Source: Dichelobacter nodosus (lineage in GTDB: Bacteria > Pseudomonadota > Gammaproteobacteria > Cardiobacteriales > Cardiobacteriaceae). Taken from it: 64,000 bases of DNA. The stretch is taken from the NCBI RefSeq assembly GCF_001263335.1, contig NZ_LGVW01000012.1, positions 1 to 64,000 on the forward strand, read 5' to 3'. Under the pieces are notes generated by a model. That model was given only the letters and a program-made list of their open reading frames with translations. It made no database searches and had not been told where the DNA came from. How positions within the stretch are numbered: position 1 is the first letter of the stretch; the number at the start of each line of letters is the position of its first letter. Positions 8,723 to 17,029 of the stretch are shown piece after piece. The position numbers were made by a program, and so were the translations under genes.

Positions 8723-9793
8723 ATGTCAATGCAGTTTAAAAAGCGTTTTACCCACCGCATTATCATCGGTTGCTCATTATTTGGTTTATGGCATATTCTT
8801 GCGTGGCAAGCATCAGCGCACATTATGGCGCCGGAAAGTACGTTGCCACTTCGCCACCGCGTCATCGATCAAGAATCCGATTTCATCGTAGAACGTCCCA
8901 TTTCTATAGAAAAAACCGCGCCCGAAATGCGCGCAGAATCTGATTCTTCTGATCCTTCGCCGGCGCTAAAATTTAATCAAAGCGGCAGTTTCATCAAACG
9001 CGTTGTCAGTTTTGGACGCAGCCGCAATTATTGGATTAATTTGCAAAAATCACAACTTCCGCCGTATTTTCTCCAACAACTCGAAAGCATCAAAAAACAT
9101 ATTATCCATACCGACACCATCGGCGTTGACGTTTTATACAGTGATTATTTGAAAAACGGCGAAATCAGTCCGCAGAACAGCCGCATTTTAGCCGTTCATA
9201 TCCGCCGCAAAAATGGCGAACACCGCAGCTTTTTTGCGCAACAAAAAAATGGCACCACGCGGTTTTATGATCATGAAGGTAATGCGCCTAATCTCGCCAT
9301 GGATCGTCTACCGCTCCAGCGCGCGCGCATCACTTCTCCCTTTAGTCTCCAGCGCCGTCACCCGATTCACGGGCAAATTCAAGCGCATGAAGGCGTTGAT
9401 TTTAAAAGCGAATACGGCGCCAATATTCATAGTACGGGCAACGGCATCGTTGCTTTTGCCGGCTGGCAAGGAAATTATGGGAAATTAGTCGTCATCAAAC
9501 ACGATAACGGCTATGAAACGCGCTACGCCCATCTTTCTGATATTGCCGTTAACATGGGCGATATCATCAAACGCGGCGCCGTCATCGGTAAACTCGGCAA
9601 TACTGGTTTTTCAACCGGCCCGCATCTTCATTATGAAGTGCGCATCAACGGCGTTGCTTGTGATCCGATGAAAGTGGCTTTACCCAGCGCAGATTCATTA
9701 CCGCATAAAGATTTAGCGACGTGGCAATACTACGCCGGACGTTATCTTAGCGAAATTGAAACTCTGAAAAAAACGCATACCGTTAAAAAATAA
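8723..9793 (+). CDS. M23 family peptidoglycan endopeptidase (MepM-like)
   Basis: A 356-residue protein with an N-terminal signal or anchor segment (~12-32), a middle domain that resembles the Csd3/MepM-type inhibitory region, and a C-terminal LytM domain (~205-310). Zinc and catalytic residues are present: H222 and D226 in AHEGVD, H270 in RYAHLS, and H301/H303 in GPHLHYEV. Such enzymes cut meso-DAP-D-Ala cross-links so new murein strands can be inserted. The protein is shorter than E. coli MepM and I see no clear LysM motif. It abuts anmK directly (TAA then ATG), coupling wall cleavage to recycling. The ATG has no good Shine-Dalgarno; the next ATG two codons on is equally possible. Confidence 0.85.
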   Translation: MSMQFKKRFTHRIIIGCSLFGLWHILAWQASAHIMAPESTLPLRHRVIDQESDFIVERPISIEKTAPEMRAESDSSDPSPALKFNQSGSFIKRVVSFGRSRNYWINLQKSQLPPYFLQQLESIKKHIIHTDTIGVDVLYSDYLKNGEISPQNSRILAVHIRRKNGEHRSFFAQQKNGTTRFYDHEGNAPNLAMDRLPLQRARITSPFSLQRRHPIHGQIQAHEGVDFKSEYGANIHSTGNGIVAFAGWQGNYGKLVVIKHDNGYETRYAHLSDIAVNMGDIIKRGAVIGKLGNTGFSTGPHLHYEVRINGVACDPMKVALPSADSLPHKDLATWQYYAGRYLSEIETLKKTHTVKK

Positions 9794-10876
9794 ATGGCAG
9801 ATTATTATCTCGGCATCATGACCGGAACCAGTTTGGACGGTATCGATGTTGCCCTCATTTGCCACGAAGACGCGCAGGATTTTCGTTATCTCACGCATTA
9901 TGAACACCCAATGCCGGAAGCAGTGCGCGCTCAACTTTATGCGCTTTATCAACGTGGAGAAAATGAATTACAACGCGCCGCTCAAAGCGCGTGGCAATTA
10001 AGTCAGGCATGCGCGCAGGCGGTTCATATTTTATTGCAACGTTGCCAAAAAACCGCGGCAGAAATTCGCGCGATCGGCAGCCACGGGCAAACGCTGCGGC
10101 ATTGTCCCAACGCGCAACCGCCGTACACTATTCAAATCCAAAATCCAGCGTTGCTGGCAGAATTAACGGGAATTGATGTCATCGCGGATTTTCGCAGCCG
10201 CGATCTTGCCTGCGATGGGCAAGGCGCGCCGCTTGCGCCGTTATTTCATCGTGCGTTATGCGCGACGCGTCCCATTAATATCGTCAATATCGGCGGCATT
10301 GCCAATTTAAGCGTGATTACTGCGGAGCAGTGTTTCGGTTTTGATACGGGAACGGGCAATGCGTTAATGGACGCGTGGATACAACGCCATCAGCACAAAA
10401 ATTATGATCGCGGTGCAGCGTGGGCAAAAAGTGGGCAATTGCATCACGAATTATTGCGCCATTTTTTGCGCGATCCGTTTTTTTCGGCGCCGCCCCCCAA
10501 AAGTAGCGGTCGAGATTATTTTGATTTAGCGTGGCTGGATCGGCATCTCGCTGCTTTTCCGTCACTCACCGCTGAAGACGTTCAACATACTTTATGCGCG
10601 CTCACGGCAACAACAATTGCGCAAGCCGTTTACCAATATGGACAAGGTAAAAAGATTTTATTGGTCGGCGGCGGCGCTCGTAATCCTTTATTGGTCACGT
10701 TACTGCGGCAGGCATTACCCGAATTTGAGTTTCAAAAATCCTCAATTCCGCCGCAAGCTTTGGAAGCTTCTGGATTTGCTTGGCTCGCGGCGCAATTTTG
10801 CCAACGTCGTCCATTAGATTTAAATACGATCACCGGCGGGCAATGCCGGATTTTAGGCGCGTTATATCCGCATTAA
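9794..10876 (+). CDS. anmK: Anhydro-N-acetylmuramic acid kinase
   Basis: AnmK hydrolyses and phosphorylates 1,6-anhydro-MurNAc to MurNAc-6-phosphate, the step that returns murein amino sugars to metabolism. The 360-residue product starts with the family motif GIMTGTSLDGID (7-18). It also has the ASKHA-fold phosphate loops VNIGGIANLS and FDTGTGNALMD in the middle, and LLVGGGARN near residue 290. Length matches the family. The ATG follows the M23 stop codon without a gap, so it is probably translated by re-initiation. AmpG at the left edge imports its substrate. Confidence 0.95.
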   Translation: MADYYLGIMTGTSLDGIDVALICHEDAQDFRYLTHYEHPMPEAVRAQLYALYQRGENELQRAAQSAWQLSQACAQAVHILLQRCQKTAAEIRAIGSHGQTLRHCPNAQPPYTIQIQNPALLAELTGIDVIADFRSRDLACDGQGAPLAPLFHRALCATRPINIVNIGGIANLSVITAEQCFGFDTGTGNALMDAWIQRHQHKNYDRGAAWAKSGQLHHELLRHFLRDPFFSAPPPKSSGRDYFDLAWLDRHLAAFPSLTAEDVQHTLCALTATTIAQAVYQYGQGKKILLVGGGARNPLLVTLLRQALPEFEFQKSSIPPQALEASGFAWLAAQFCQRRPLDLNTITGGQCRILGALYPH

Positions 10877-10898
10877 TTAATTTTTTCATTCAAACAAT

Positions 10899-11267
10899 AT
10901 GTATGCTTTTTTCACTATTTTCATCGGCGGCGGATTAGGCGCAGTCAGTCGGCATTATTTAAGCGTTTATTTAATGCGCATGACGGCGATTAATGCACCT
11001 TGGGCAATTTTGCTCATCAATTTGTTGGGCTGTTTGGGCATTGGTTTTTTCAGCGCGTATTTAAGCCGCCTGACGCACGCCCAGCTGTGGCAATGGTTTT
11101 TATTAACCGGTTTTCTCGGCGGTTTTACCACTTATTCCACGTTTACCTTGAATTTAATCCAATTAGGCGAGATCCATTTAGCGAGCGCTTTTTTGAATTT
11201 ATTCTTACATTTAGGCGGTGGAATATTGTGTTGTTTTGTGGGTTTTTGGCTCGCGCGCGCCGTCTGA
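10899..11267 (+). CDS. crcB: Fluoride exporter CrcB/Fluc
   Basis: A 122-residue, four-helix membrane protein of the Fluc family, which forms antiparallel dimers with two fluoride pores. Visible family features are an N-terminal GGGLGAVSRHY (10-20), the conserved Asn in LINLLG (N41), and the FTTYSTF 'F-box' (76-82) whose phenylalanines line the pore. The gap to anmK is only 22 bases, so there is no room for a fluoride riboswitch in front, and the gene is probably expressed with anmK. The ATG has no strong Shine-Dalgarno. Confidence 0.93.
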   Translation: MYAFFTIFIGGGLGAVSRHYLSVYLMRMTAINAPWAILLINLLGCLGIGFFSAYLSRLTHAQLWQWFLLTGFLGGFTTYSTFTLNLIQLGEIHLASAFLNLFLHLGGGILCCFVGFWLARAV

Positions 11268-11296
11268 TAAAAACAGGAAAAGCGCTGCCGATTCGC

Positions 11297-11302
11297 TATA
11301 AT
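11297..11302 (+). promoter_or_regulatory. Possible -10 element for ychF-efp
   Basis: TATAAT 30 bases upstream of the ychF start. No good -35 hexamer is visible 16-18 bases before it, so the call rests on the -10 alone. Confidence 0.35.
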
Positions 11303-11331
11303 GCTCAAATTTTTCACCTTTTGGAGTATCT

Positions 11332-12423
11332 ATGGGCTTTAATTGCGGCATCGTTGGTTTACCGAATGTGGGAAAATCCACCTTATTCAATGCGTTAACT
11401 CAAGCGGGCGTTGATGCGCAAAATTATCCTTTTTGCACGATCGATCCGAATACGGGCATTGTGCACGTTCCTGATCCGCGTTTGCAGGCTTTAGCGAACA
11501 TCGTCAATCCCGCGCGCATTGTGCCGGCGACGATGGAATTTGTTGATATCGCTGGACTCGTTGCTGGCGCCTCACGCGGCGAAGGTTTGGGCAATCAATT
11601 TTTAGCACATATCCGCGAAACTGATGCCATTGCGCAAGTGGTGCGGTGTTTTGAAGATCATGATGTGATTCATGTCGCCGGCGCCGTCAATCCCATTAAT
11701 GATATTCAAGTGATTGAATCAGAATTAATTTTATCGGATATGATGAGTTTGGAAAAAGCAGAACAACGTTTTACGCGAATTGCTAAAAGCGGCGATAAAG
11801 ACGCCAAACTCAAGCTCGATATCATCAAACGCCTGCAAGCCCATTTAGAAGCCGGACAATTAGCGCGCACGCTTCCGTTAACCGCTGAAGAACGGTTGGC
11901 GGTTAAAGAATTATTTTTATTAACGATGAAACCAATGATGTACGTCGCCAACGTTGATGAAGATTGTGCCCCCGATAATCCGCATCTTGTGGCAGTGCAA
12001 GAAAAAGCTGCAGAAACGGATGCCGTCGTGGTAACGATTTGTGCGGCAATTGAAGCGGAATTGGCGCAATTAGAACCCGATGAGCAATTGGAATTACTCG
12101 CGGAATATGGTTTGGCAGAACCTGGGTTGAATCGCGTAATTCAAGCGGGTTATCGTTTGCTCGATTTGGGCACTTATTTTACCGCCGGCGTGCAGGAAGT
12201 GCGGGCGTGGACGATGCCGAAATGCGCAACCGCGCCGCAAGCTGCCGGCGTGATTCATTCTGATTTTGAACGCGGTTTTATTCGTGCCGAAGTGATTGCT
12301 TATGAAGATTTTATTACTTTTGGCGGCGAACAAGGTGCAAAAGAAGCCGGAAAATGGCGTTTAGAAGGGAAGGACTATCATGTCCAAGAAGGAGATGTGA
12401 TACATTTCCGCTTTAATGTGTAA
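11332..12423 (+). CDS. ychF: Redox-sensitive ATPase YchF (Obg-like)
   Basis: A 363-residue P-loop protein of the OLA1/YchF family. The Walker A is GLPNVGKST (9-17), followed by switch sequences [16 protein letters not shown]. The base-recognition site reads NVDE rather than NKxD, consistent with the family's preference for ATP over GTP. A coiled-coil region (~130-200) and a C-terminal TGS domain (~275-363) complete the standard layout. YchF associates with ribosomes and modulates oxidative-stress responses. The ATG is preceded by TTGGAG, and efp follows by 22 bases, so the two probably share a transcript. Confidence 0.96.
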   Translation: MGFNCGIVGLPNVGKSTLFNALTQAGVDAQNYPFCTIDPNTGIVHVPDPRLQALANIVNPARIVPATMEFVDIAGLVAGASRGEGLGNQFLAHIRETDAIAQVVRCFEDHDVIHVAGAVNPINDIQVIESELILSDMMSLEKAEQRFTRIAKSGDKDAKLKLDIIKRLQAHLEAGQLARTLPLTAEERLAVKELFLLTMKPMMYVANVDEDCAPDNPHLVAVQEKAAETDAVVVTICAAIEAELAQLEPDEQLELLAEYGLAEPGLNRVIQAGYRLLDLGTYFTAGVQEVRAWTMPKCATAPQAAGVIHSDFERGFIRAEVIAYEDFITFGGEQGAKEAGKWRLEGKDYHVQEGDVIHFRFNV

Positions 12424-12445
12424 CAATTTGAAGGAAATTTAATTT

Positions 12446-13015
12446 ATGGCAACATTTTCTACCAACGAATTTCGTGGCGGATTAAAAATTATGCTTGATG
12501 GTGATCCTTATACCATCGTTGAAAACGAATTCGTCAAACCTGGAAAAGGTCAAGCTTTTAACCGCACCAAAGTGCGCAATTTAAAAACCGGACGCGTGCT
12601 CGAACGTACGTTTAAATCTGGAGAAAGCGTTGAAGCGGCTGACGTTTTAGAAATGAATATGCAATATCTTTATAAAGATGAAGATAATTGGTATTTCATG
12701 AATCCGGAAACATTCGAACAATTACCAGCGGCGCAGGCTGCCGTGGCTGATGCGGAAAAATGGTTATTAGAACAAGATGAATGCACGGTTGTTTTGTGGA
12801 ATAACAATATTATCAGCGTTACACCGCCGAATTTCGTGGAACGCAAAATTGTTGATACGGATCCCGGTTTGCGCGGCGATACTTCTGGCGGCGGCGGAAA
12901 ACCTGCAACTTTAGAAACCGGCGCCGTGGTGCGTGTTCCTTTATTTTTAAATATTGGCGATACCATCAAAGTCGATACGCGCAGCGGTGAATATTTAGGA
13001 CGCGCTAAGGAATAA
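12446..13015 (+). CDS. efp: Translation elongation factor P
   Basis: EF-P binds between the ribosomal P and E sites and rescues ribosomes stalled at polyproline. The 189-residue protein has the standard three beta-barrels. The tip loop of domain I reads KPGKGQA with K34 in place, the residue that EpmA/EpmB beta-lysylate in this type of EF-P; the modification enzymes are not in the window. The C-terminal domain carries the usual [11 protein letters not shown] signature. AAGGA precedes the ATG. It follows ychF and precedes a DUF1318 lipoprotein by 20 bases. Confidence 0.96.
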   Translation: MATFSTNEFRGGLKIMLDGDPYTIVENEFVKPGKGQAFNRTKVRNLKTGRVLERTFKSGESVEAADVLEMNMQYLYKDEDNWYFMNPETFEQLPAAQAAVADAEKWLLEQDECTVVLWNNNIISVTPPNFVERKIVDTDPGLRGDTSGGGGKPATLETGAVVRVPLFLNIGDTIKVDTRSGEYLGRAKE

Positions 13016-13035
13016 TCGTGTAAAAGGAGAACGTC

Positions 13036-13629
13036 ATGATTGCTCTGAAAAGAAGTGTTTTTTGGTTGTTTTTATTGACACTTGCCGCATGTGTGACCGT
13101 GAATATTTATTTTCCGGCAGCTGCGGCAGAAAAAGCTGCCGATCAGATTATTCAAGAAGTTTGGCAGCAGGAATCTGTGCCGCCGAAAAAACAACTCAAA
13201 ATGCCGAAAAAAGCGCAATCTCAAGCGTTATTGGGCACTTCTTTAGTTAAATTGGCGCAAATCGTGAGTACTCCTGCTTATGCGCAAAGTCCGGATTTTA
13301 ATGCGACTTCACCAGAAGTTGAGCGATTGATGGCATCAATGGCGCGGCGTTTTTCCCAATTGCGTCCTTATTTTGCGCAAGGAATTGTGGGACTGACGAA
13401 TGATGGTTTTATTGCCGTTCGCGATGCGGCATCAGCTAATCGTGCGGTACAACGGTTAATTGACAGCGAAAATGCCGATCGGCAGCAGTTATATCAAGCG
13501 ATTGCCGATGCAAACGATCAGCCTGATTGGGCAGAAAAAATTCAAGATACTTTTGCCCAACGTTGGATTTCGCAAGCGCCGGCGGGTTGGTGGTATCAAT
13601 CATCAGACGGTTCGTGGCAACAAAAATAG
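13036..13629 (+). CDS. DUF1318 (YdbL-like) lipoprotein
   Basis: A 197-residue protein whose N-terminus is a lipoprotein signal (lipobox LAAC, C19), followed at once by VTVNIYFPAAAAEKAA, the hallmark of DUF1318/YdbL proteins. YdbL proteins usually accompany YdbH/YnbE, which are implicated in outer-membrane lipid homeostasis, but neither partner is visible here. The C-terminal half (~85-190) holds the conserved DUF1318 core with RDAASANRAVQRLI and a Trp-rich end. A second hydrophobic 'AYAQ' segment near residue 83 looks like a signal-peptide end but is internal. AAGGAG precedes the ATG; a terminator follows at 13646. Confidence 0.8.
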   Translation: MIALKRSVFWLFLLTLAACVTVNIYFPAAAAEKAADQIIQEVWQQESVPPKKQLKMPKKAQSQALLGTSLVKLAQIVSTPAYAQSPDFNATSPEVERLMASMARRFSQLRPYFAQGIVGLTNDGFIAVRDAASANRAVQRLIDSENADRQQLYQAIADANDQPDWAEKIQDTFAQRWISQAPAGWWYQSSDGSWQQK

Positions 13630-13645
13630 TCTTTTATGATGACTG

Positions 13646-13675
13646 AAACGCCAACTTCGCCGTTGGCGTTTTTTA
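13646..13675 (+). terminator. Intrinsic terminator after the efp / DUF1318 unit
   Basis: Stem AACGCCAAC/GTTGGCGTT with a 6-base loop followed by six T residues. It begins 17 bases past the DUF1318 stop codon. Confidence 0.88.
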
Positions 13676-13784
13676 TGCATAAACACGAATCGCGCGGCGC
13701 GGAAATCGTGGGTAATATTTGTGCTTAAAATCACGCGTTAATATAATTTCTCACCACCCGATAAATATAATTTAAAAGGAAAAG

Positions 13785-14105
13785 ATGATGCCTTCTGCCA
13801 ACAATGTGATTTACCGCATTCAATTTAAAACCGATGAAAATGATTTTGATATTTATGTGCGCAATGTTTATCCTTCTGATATGAATGGTTTTATTTGCAT
13901 AGAAGGTTTTTTATTTCGTGAGGAAACCTCATCTATTATTAATCCTAAAGTGGAACGGTTGCTTCATGAATTTCATCATGTTGAAACGGCGTTTATTCCT
14001 TATTATCAAATCAGCCGTATTGATGCCGTCAGTCAGGCGGGTGAAAGTAAAATTAAAGCGCGGACGAATGCGAGCAAAGTTACCCCTTTTTTGCCCCAAT
14101 CTTGA
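13785..14105 (+). CDS. DUF1820 family small protein
   Basis: A 106-residue soluble protein with the layout of DUF1820: an N-terminal 'VIYRIQFKTDENDFDIYVRNV' region (here residues ~8-28, given as a landmark), a 'GFICIEGFLF' strand, and a C-terminal 'FIPYYQISRIDAV' segment. DUF1820 is a widespread gammaproteobacterial family of unknown function, often near uptake or translation genes. Two ATGs are adjacent; AAAAGGA upstream fits either one. It is flanked by a terminator on the left and its own 86-base gap on the right, so it is probably monocistronic. Confidence 0.75.
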   Translation: MMPSANNVIYRIQFKTDENDFDIYVRNVYPSDMNGFICIEGFLFREETSSIINPKVERLLHEFHHVETAFIPYYQISRIDAVSQAGESKIKARTNASKVTPFLPQS

Positions 14106-14191
14106 GTTTCTTTGTGATAAAAATCATCTTTTTTCTTTCAAATTATCCCTATCACGGCTAATATAAGTCCTCTTTTAACAAAGGAGTTACC

Positions 14192-14716
14192 ATGAAACTA
14201 AATAAATTAATGATGAGTGTTTTGGTTGCAGCGGGTTTACTGACTGCATGTTCAGAAGAAACTAAAAAAGAACCTCAAGAAACCGCACAAAAAACACAAG
14301 AAGCAGCAACTACTGATGCTAAAGCTGATGCGAAAGACACCGCAGGCGAAGCAGTAGAAAAAGCCAAAGAAATGGCAGCAGATGCGAAAGAAGCTGCTAA
14401 AGAAGTCTCAAGTGAAGCTGCTGAAAAAGTGAAAGAAATTGCAGAAGATGCCAAAGAAGTTGCTGGTGAAGCAGTAGAAAAAGCAAAAGAAGTTGCTGGT
14501 GAAGCTGCAGAAAAAGCAAAAGATGCGGCAAAAGATGCCAAAGAAGCTGCTGGTGAAGCAGTAGAAAAGGTCAAAGAAGCCGTTAAAGATGATAAAGCTC
14601 AAGATGCCGCTAAAGAAAAAGCTGCAGAAGCCGTTGAAGCGACTAAAGAAGCCGCTGCAGACGTGAAAAAAGAAGCCGAAAATGTGGTTAAAGAAGCGGA
14701 AAAATCCGTTCAATAA
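14192..14716 (+). CDS. Lys/Ala/Glu-rich repeat lipoprotein
   Basis: A 174-residue protein with a lipoprotein signal (LLTAC lipobox, C20), after which it is almost entirely built of A, K, E, D, V and T. The repeat is roughly 11 residues, of the type 'AGEAVEKAKEVA', like the amphipathic repeats of LEA proteins and apolipoproteins. It should form a long charged amphipathic helix or coiled coil tethered to a membrane in the periplasm. Apart from the signal region there are no Cys, Trp, Tyr, Phe or Pro-rich motifs. AAAGGAG precedes the ATG and an intrinsic terminator follows, so it is a single-gene unit. Function is unknown; an envelope-stress or spacer role is a guess. Confidence 0.75.
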   Translation: MKLNKLMMSVLVAAGLLTACSEETKKEPQETAQKTQEAATTDAKADAKDTAGEAVEKAKEMAADAKEAAKEVSSEAAEKVKEIAEDAKEVAGEAVEKAKEVAGEAAEKAKDAAKDAKEAAGEAVEKVKEAVKDDKAQDAAKEKAAEAVEATKEAAADVKKEAENVVKEAEKSVQ

Positions 14717-14737
14717 TCTGATGGTTCTTTTGGTAAC

Positions 14738-14760
14738 AGCCCGTAATTGCGGGCTTTTTC
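14738..14760 (+). terminator. Intrinsic terminator after the Lys/Ala-rich lipoprotein
   Basis: AGCCCG/CGGGCT stem with a 6-base loop followed by a T-run, 21 bases beyond the stop codon. Confidence 0.8.
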
Positions 14761-14780
14761 TTATCTTAAATACGTGAGAA

Positions 14781-15386
14781 ATGATGTTTCACAGTCCCAT
14801 TTTAAAACGTGCCGGCGTGATCACTTGGATTGTTTTTGCGCTTTGTTTTGGTTTTACTTTGCTGATTCGCGCCGGTTATTCTCCTTTAACACGCTGGTTT
14901 TTGTTTTATCCCGAAGCCATTAAACACGGGCAAATTTGGCGCATTATTACGCCGGCTTTTCTCCATTTTTCCATGTTGGGCTCGGTTTTTGTGCATTTGC
15001 TATTTAATACAACGAGTTGGCTCAATCTTGCTAGCGCCATTGAAAGCCATGAACGTTCATCACGTTTAGCAGGGCTTTTTTTCTTCAGCGCCATCAGTAG
15101 CAATATCATTGCTTATTTATCTTACGGCAGCGCATTTGGCGGACTTTCGGGCGTGGTTTATGCTTTGATTGGCTACATAGGAATGCGTGGGCGTTTTGAT
15201 GTTTATTATCAAACGATATTACCGCCTTCGATGATACGCGTTTTTATTGGATTTATGTTAATTGGTTATACGGGATTATTCGGTGCCATGGCAAATAATG
15301 CGCATTTATCAGGCTTTTTTGCCGGCGTTTTATATGCATACGGTTCCGGAAAACGTTTCCGCCGTTTTAAAAATGAATGCCAATGA
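14781..15386 (+). CDS. Rhomboid-family intramembrane serine protease
   Basis: A 201-residue, six-helix membrane protein. The catalytic dyad is Ser123 in GGLSGVVYAL and His175 in NNAHLSGF, with His72 and Asn76 (HLLFN) completing the oxyanion site. The spacing (72, 76, 123, 175) matches E. coli GlpG (150, 154, 201, 254) closely. The N-terminal cytoplasmic domain of GlpG is absent, as in the short Haemophilus-type enzyme. It would cleave single-pass membrane proteins within the bilayer; substrates cannot be guessed. glpE/glpR-type neighbours are absent. Confidence 0.88.
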   Translation: MMFHSPILKRAGVITWIVFALCFGFTLLIRAGYSPLTRWFLFYPEAIKHGQIWRIITPAFLHFSMLGSVFVHLLFNTTSWLNLASAIESHERSSRLAGLFFFSAISSNIIAYLSYGSAFGGLSGVVYALIGYIGMRGRFDVYYQTILPPSMIRVFIGFMLIGYTGLFGAMANNAHLSGFFAGVLYAYGSGKRFRRFKNECQ

Positions 15387-15403
15387 CGATCGGCATTGTT
15401 TCT

Positions 15404-15434
15404 ACAAAAAAGCCCGCAGCACCGGACTTTTTAT
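15404..15434. terminator. Bidirectional terminator between the rhomboid gene and ridA
   Basis: AAGCCCG/CGGACTT stem with one C-A mismatch and a 6-base loop, an A-run on its left and a T-run on its right. It lies between two convergent genes and can serve both. Confidence 0.65.
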
Positions 15435-15440
15435 TTTTCG

Positions 15441-15797
15441 TTATGTCGATTGAATTTGTGCGGCAATTAATTTCACTTCTAATTTCCAATCAGGAAACGC
15501 TAATTGCGCTTGTACGCATGCGCGCGGTGGTGCGCAATTTTTTTCCGTCCACGCTTCCCAAACTTCATTCATCGCGGCAAAATCTGCCATATCTGCAATA
15601 AAAACCGTTGCTTCTAAAATATGGGCTTTATCGGAACCGCAACGTTTTAATAACGCATCGATTTGTTTTAAAACACTTTGCGTCTGCCCCGTAATATCCG
15701 CTTTCGCATCTTCTGGCACTTGCCCGCTTAAATACACTAAACCGTTGTGAATCGCTGCTTCGCTATAGCGCGCTTCGGGATCAATATATTCAATCAT
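15441..15797 (-). CDS. RidA/YjgF family imine deaminase
   Basis: A 118-residue member of the RidA superfamily. These trimeric enzymes hydrolyse reactive enamine/imine intermediates released by PLP enzymes. The key arginine is R92 in PPRACVQAQL and the partner glutamate E107 in KLEVKL; both sit at the spacing seen in RidA (R105/E120), so catalytic activity is likely. The N-terminus 'YSEAAIHNGLVYLSGQVP' is typical. AAGGAG precedes the ATG. It lies 12 bases after hemE on the same strand. Whether it is the housekeeping RidA or a paralogue (YjgH-like) is not settled. Confidence 0.85.
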   Translation of the reverse strand: MIEYIDPEARYSEAAIHNGLVYLSGQVPEDAKADITGQTQSVLKQIDALLKRCGSDKAHILEATVFIADMADFAAMNEVWEAWTEKNCAPPRACVQAQLAFPDWKLEVKLIAAQIQST

Positions 15798-15809
15798 AAA
15801 TACTCCTTC

Positions 15810-16847
15810 TCATTGATGATACTGTGGACTCAATTCATGCACCGCCTCAATCATCGCTGCCACATTATCCGGCGATGCATTCGGCGTAATACCGTGTCCA
15901 AGATTAAAAATATAACGATGACCATTGCCATAATCTGCCAACGTTTTAGCAACGGCTTGACGAATTGTTTTGGGATCGGTCATTAAAAAGGCGGGATCTA
16001 AATTTCCTTGCAAAACGATTGATTCACCAACAATTTTCCGCGCTGCCGCCAGAGAAACCGTCCAATCGACGCCTAAAGCCGCAGCCCCTATTGTTTTTTG
16101 TGCAGCTAACCACAAACCGCCCCCTTTCGTAAACACGATAACGGGCGCAACGGTATGAACCGCGGCAACAATTTTTTTCAAATAAGGAAGTGAAAATTGT
16201 TCATATGCCCAGTACGGCAAAACGCCGCCCCAAGAATCAAAAATCATCACGGCTTGCGCGCCAGCTTTAATTTGACCGCGTAAATAATCCGTAATCGCGC
16301 AAGTTAATTGAGTTAATAAAACGTCCATCGCTTGCGGTTGGGAAAAAGCAAATGATTTGGCAAAAGCAAAATCTTTACTCGCGCCACCTTCAATCATATA
16401 AGCAGCTAACGTCCAAGGACTGCCAGCAAAACCAATCAACGGCACGCGATCATTTAATGCGCGTTTTGTTGCACTTACCGCTGCAAAAACGTAATCCAAA
16501 GATCCGGAAGGCGGTAACGTTAATGATTCTATTGCTGCAGACGAACGCAATGGTTTTGCAAATTGAGGACCTTCGCCGGCAACAAAAGACAATCCCAAAC
16601 CCATCGCATCAGGAATCGTTAAAATATCGGAAAACAAAATCGCAGCATCGAGAGGAAAACGCTGCAACGGTTGCAACGCCAATTCACAAGCGAGTTCTGG
16701 ATTGCGGCACACGTCTAAAAAATGAGGAACTTTCGCGCGCAATTTTCGATATTCAGCAAGATAACGCCCCGCTTGTCGCATAATCCAAACTGGCGTTCTC
16801 TCTACTTTTTCACCGCGCAAAACGCGCAAAAAAAGATCGTTTTTCAT
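15810..16847 (-). CDS. hemE: Uroporphyrinogen III decarboxylase
   Basis: HemE removes the four acetate carboxyls of uroporphyrinogen III to give coproporphyrinogen III in haem synthesis. The 345-residue protein has the N-terminal signature PVWIMRQAGR (19-28), the catalytic aspartate in FSDIL (about D74), and the second signature GFAGSPWTLAAYMIEGG (~139-155). The C-terminal 'FNLGHGITP' is also conserved. The length matches the family. It is followed after 12 bases by ridA, an apparent two-gene operon. The 180-base gap upstream to pflA holds no gene. Confidence 0.96.
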   Translation of the reverse strand: MKNDLFLRVLRGEKVERTPVWIMRQAGRYLAEYRKLRAKVPHFLDVCRNPELACELALQPLQRFPLDAAILFSDILTIPDAMGLGLSFVAGEGPQFAKPLRSSAAIESLTLPPSGSLDYVFAAVSATKRALNDRVPLIGFAGSPWTLAAYMIEGGASKDFAFAKSFAFSQPQAMDVLLTQLTCAITDYLRGQIKAGAQAVMIFDSWGGVLPYWAYEQFSLPYLKKIVAAVHTVAPVIVFTKGGGLWLAAQKTIGAAALGVDWTVSLAAARKIVGESIVLQGNLDPAFLMTDPKTIRQAVAKTLADYGNGHRYIFNLGHGITPNASPDNVAAMIEAVHELSPQYHQ

Positions 16848-17029
16848 AGGGCATTTTTAAAATCGTTCAAAATGGAAATAACCTCATTCGTCTTCAATGG
16901 TTAGATAATATTGATTTTATGATAAGGTTTTGCGAAAAACCACCGCGATTTTAGGGCAAAAGTCTTTAAACGTGGCGCCAATTGCGTCCAAAAATAAAAA
17001 TTTTATGCGACGCAATCGCTGTTTTTCCG

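Noticed and set aside
8524-8865. 113-codon minus-strand frame overlapping the M23 gene start
   Set aside because: No family resemblance and no ribosome-binding site; half of it lies opposite the M23 coding region.
10877-10898. Fluoride riboswitch before crcB
   Set aside because: Only 22 bases separate anmK from crcB and no pseudoknot-like sequence is present there.
11259-11267. Neisseria-type DNA uptake word GCCGTCTGA
   Set aside because: One partial copy at the end of crcB; no recurrence elsewhere. The Pasteurellaceae word AAGTGCGGT was also not seen repeatedly.
14275-14713. Long antisense open frames (99 and 101 codons) across the Lys/Ala-rich lipoprotein
   Set aside because: They exist because the sense gene's A/G-rich codons leave no stops on the other strand. 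Their products are monotonous Ser/Ala/Phe strings with no ribosome-binding site.
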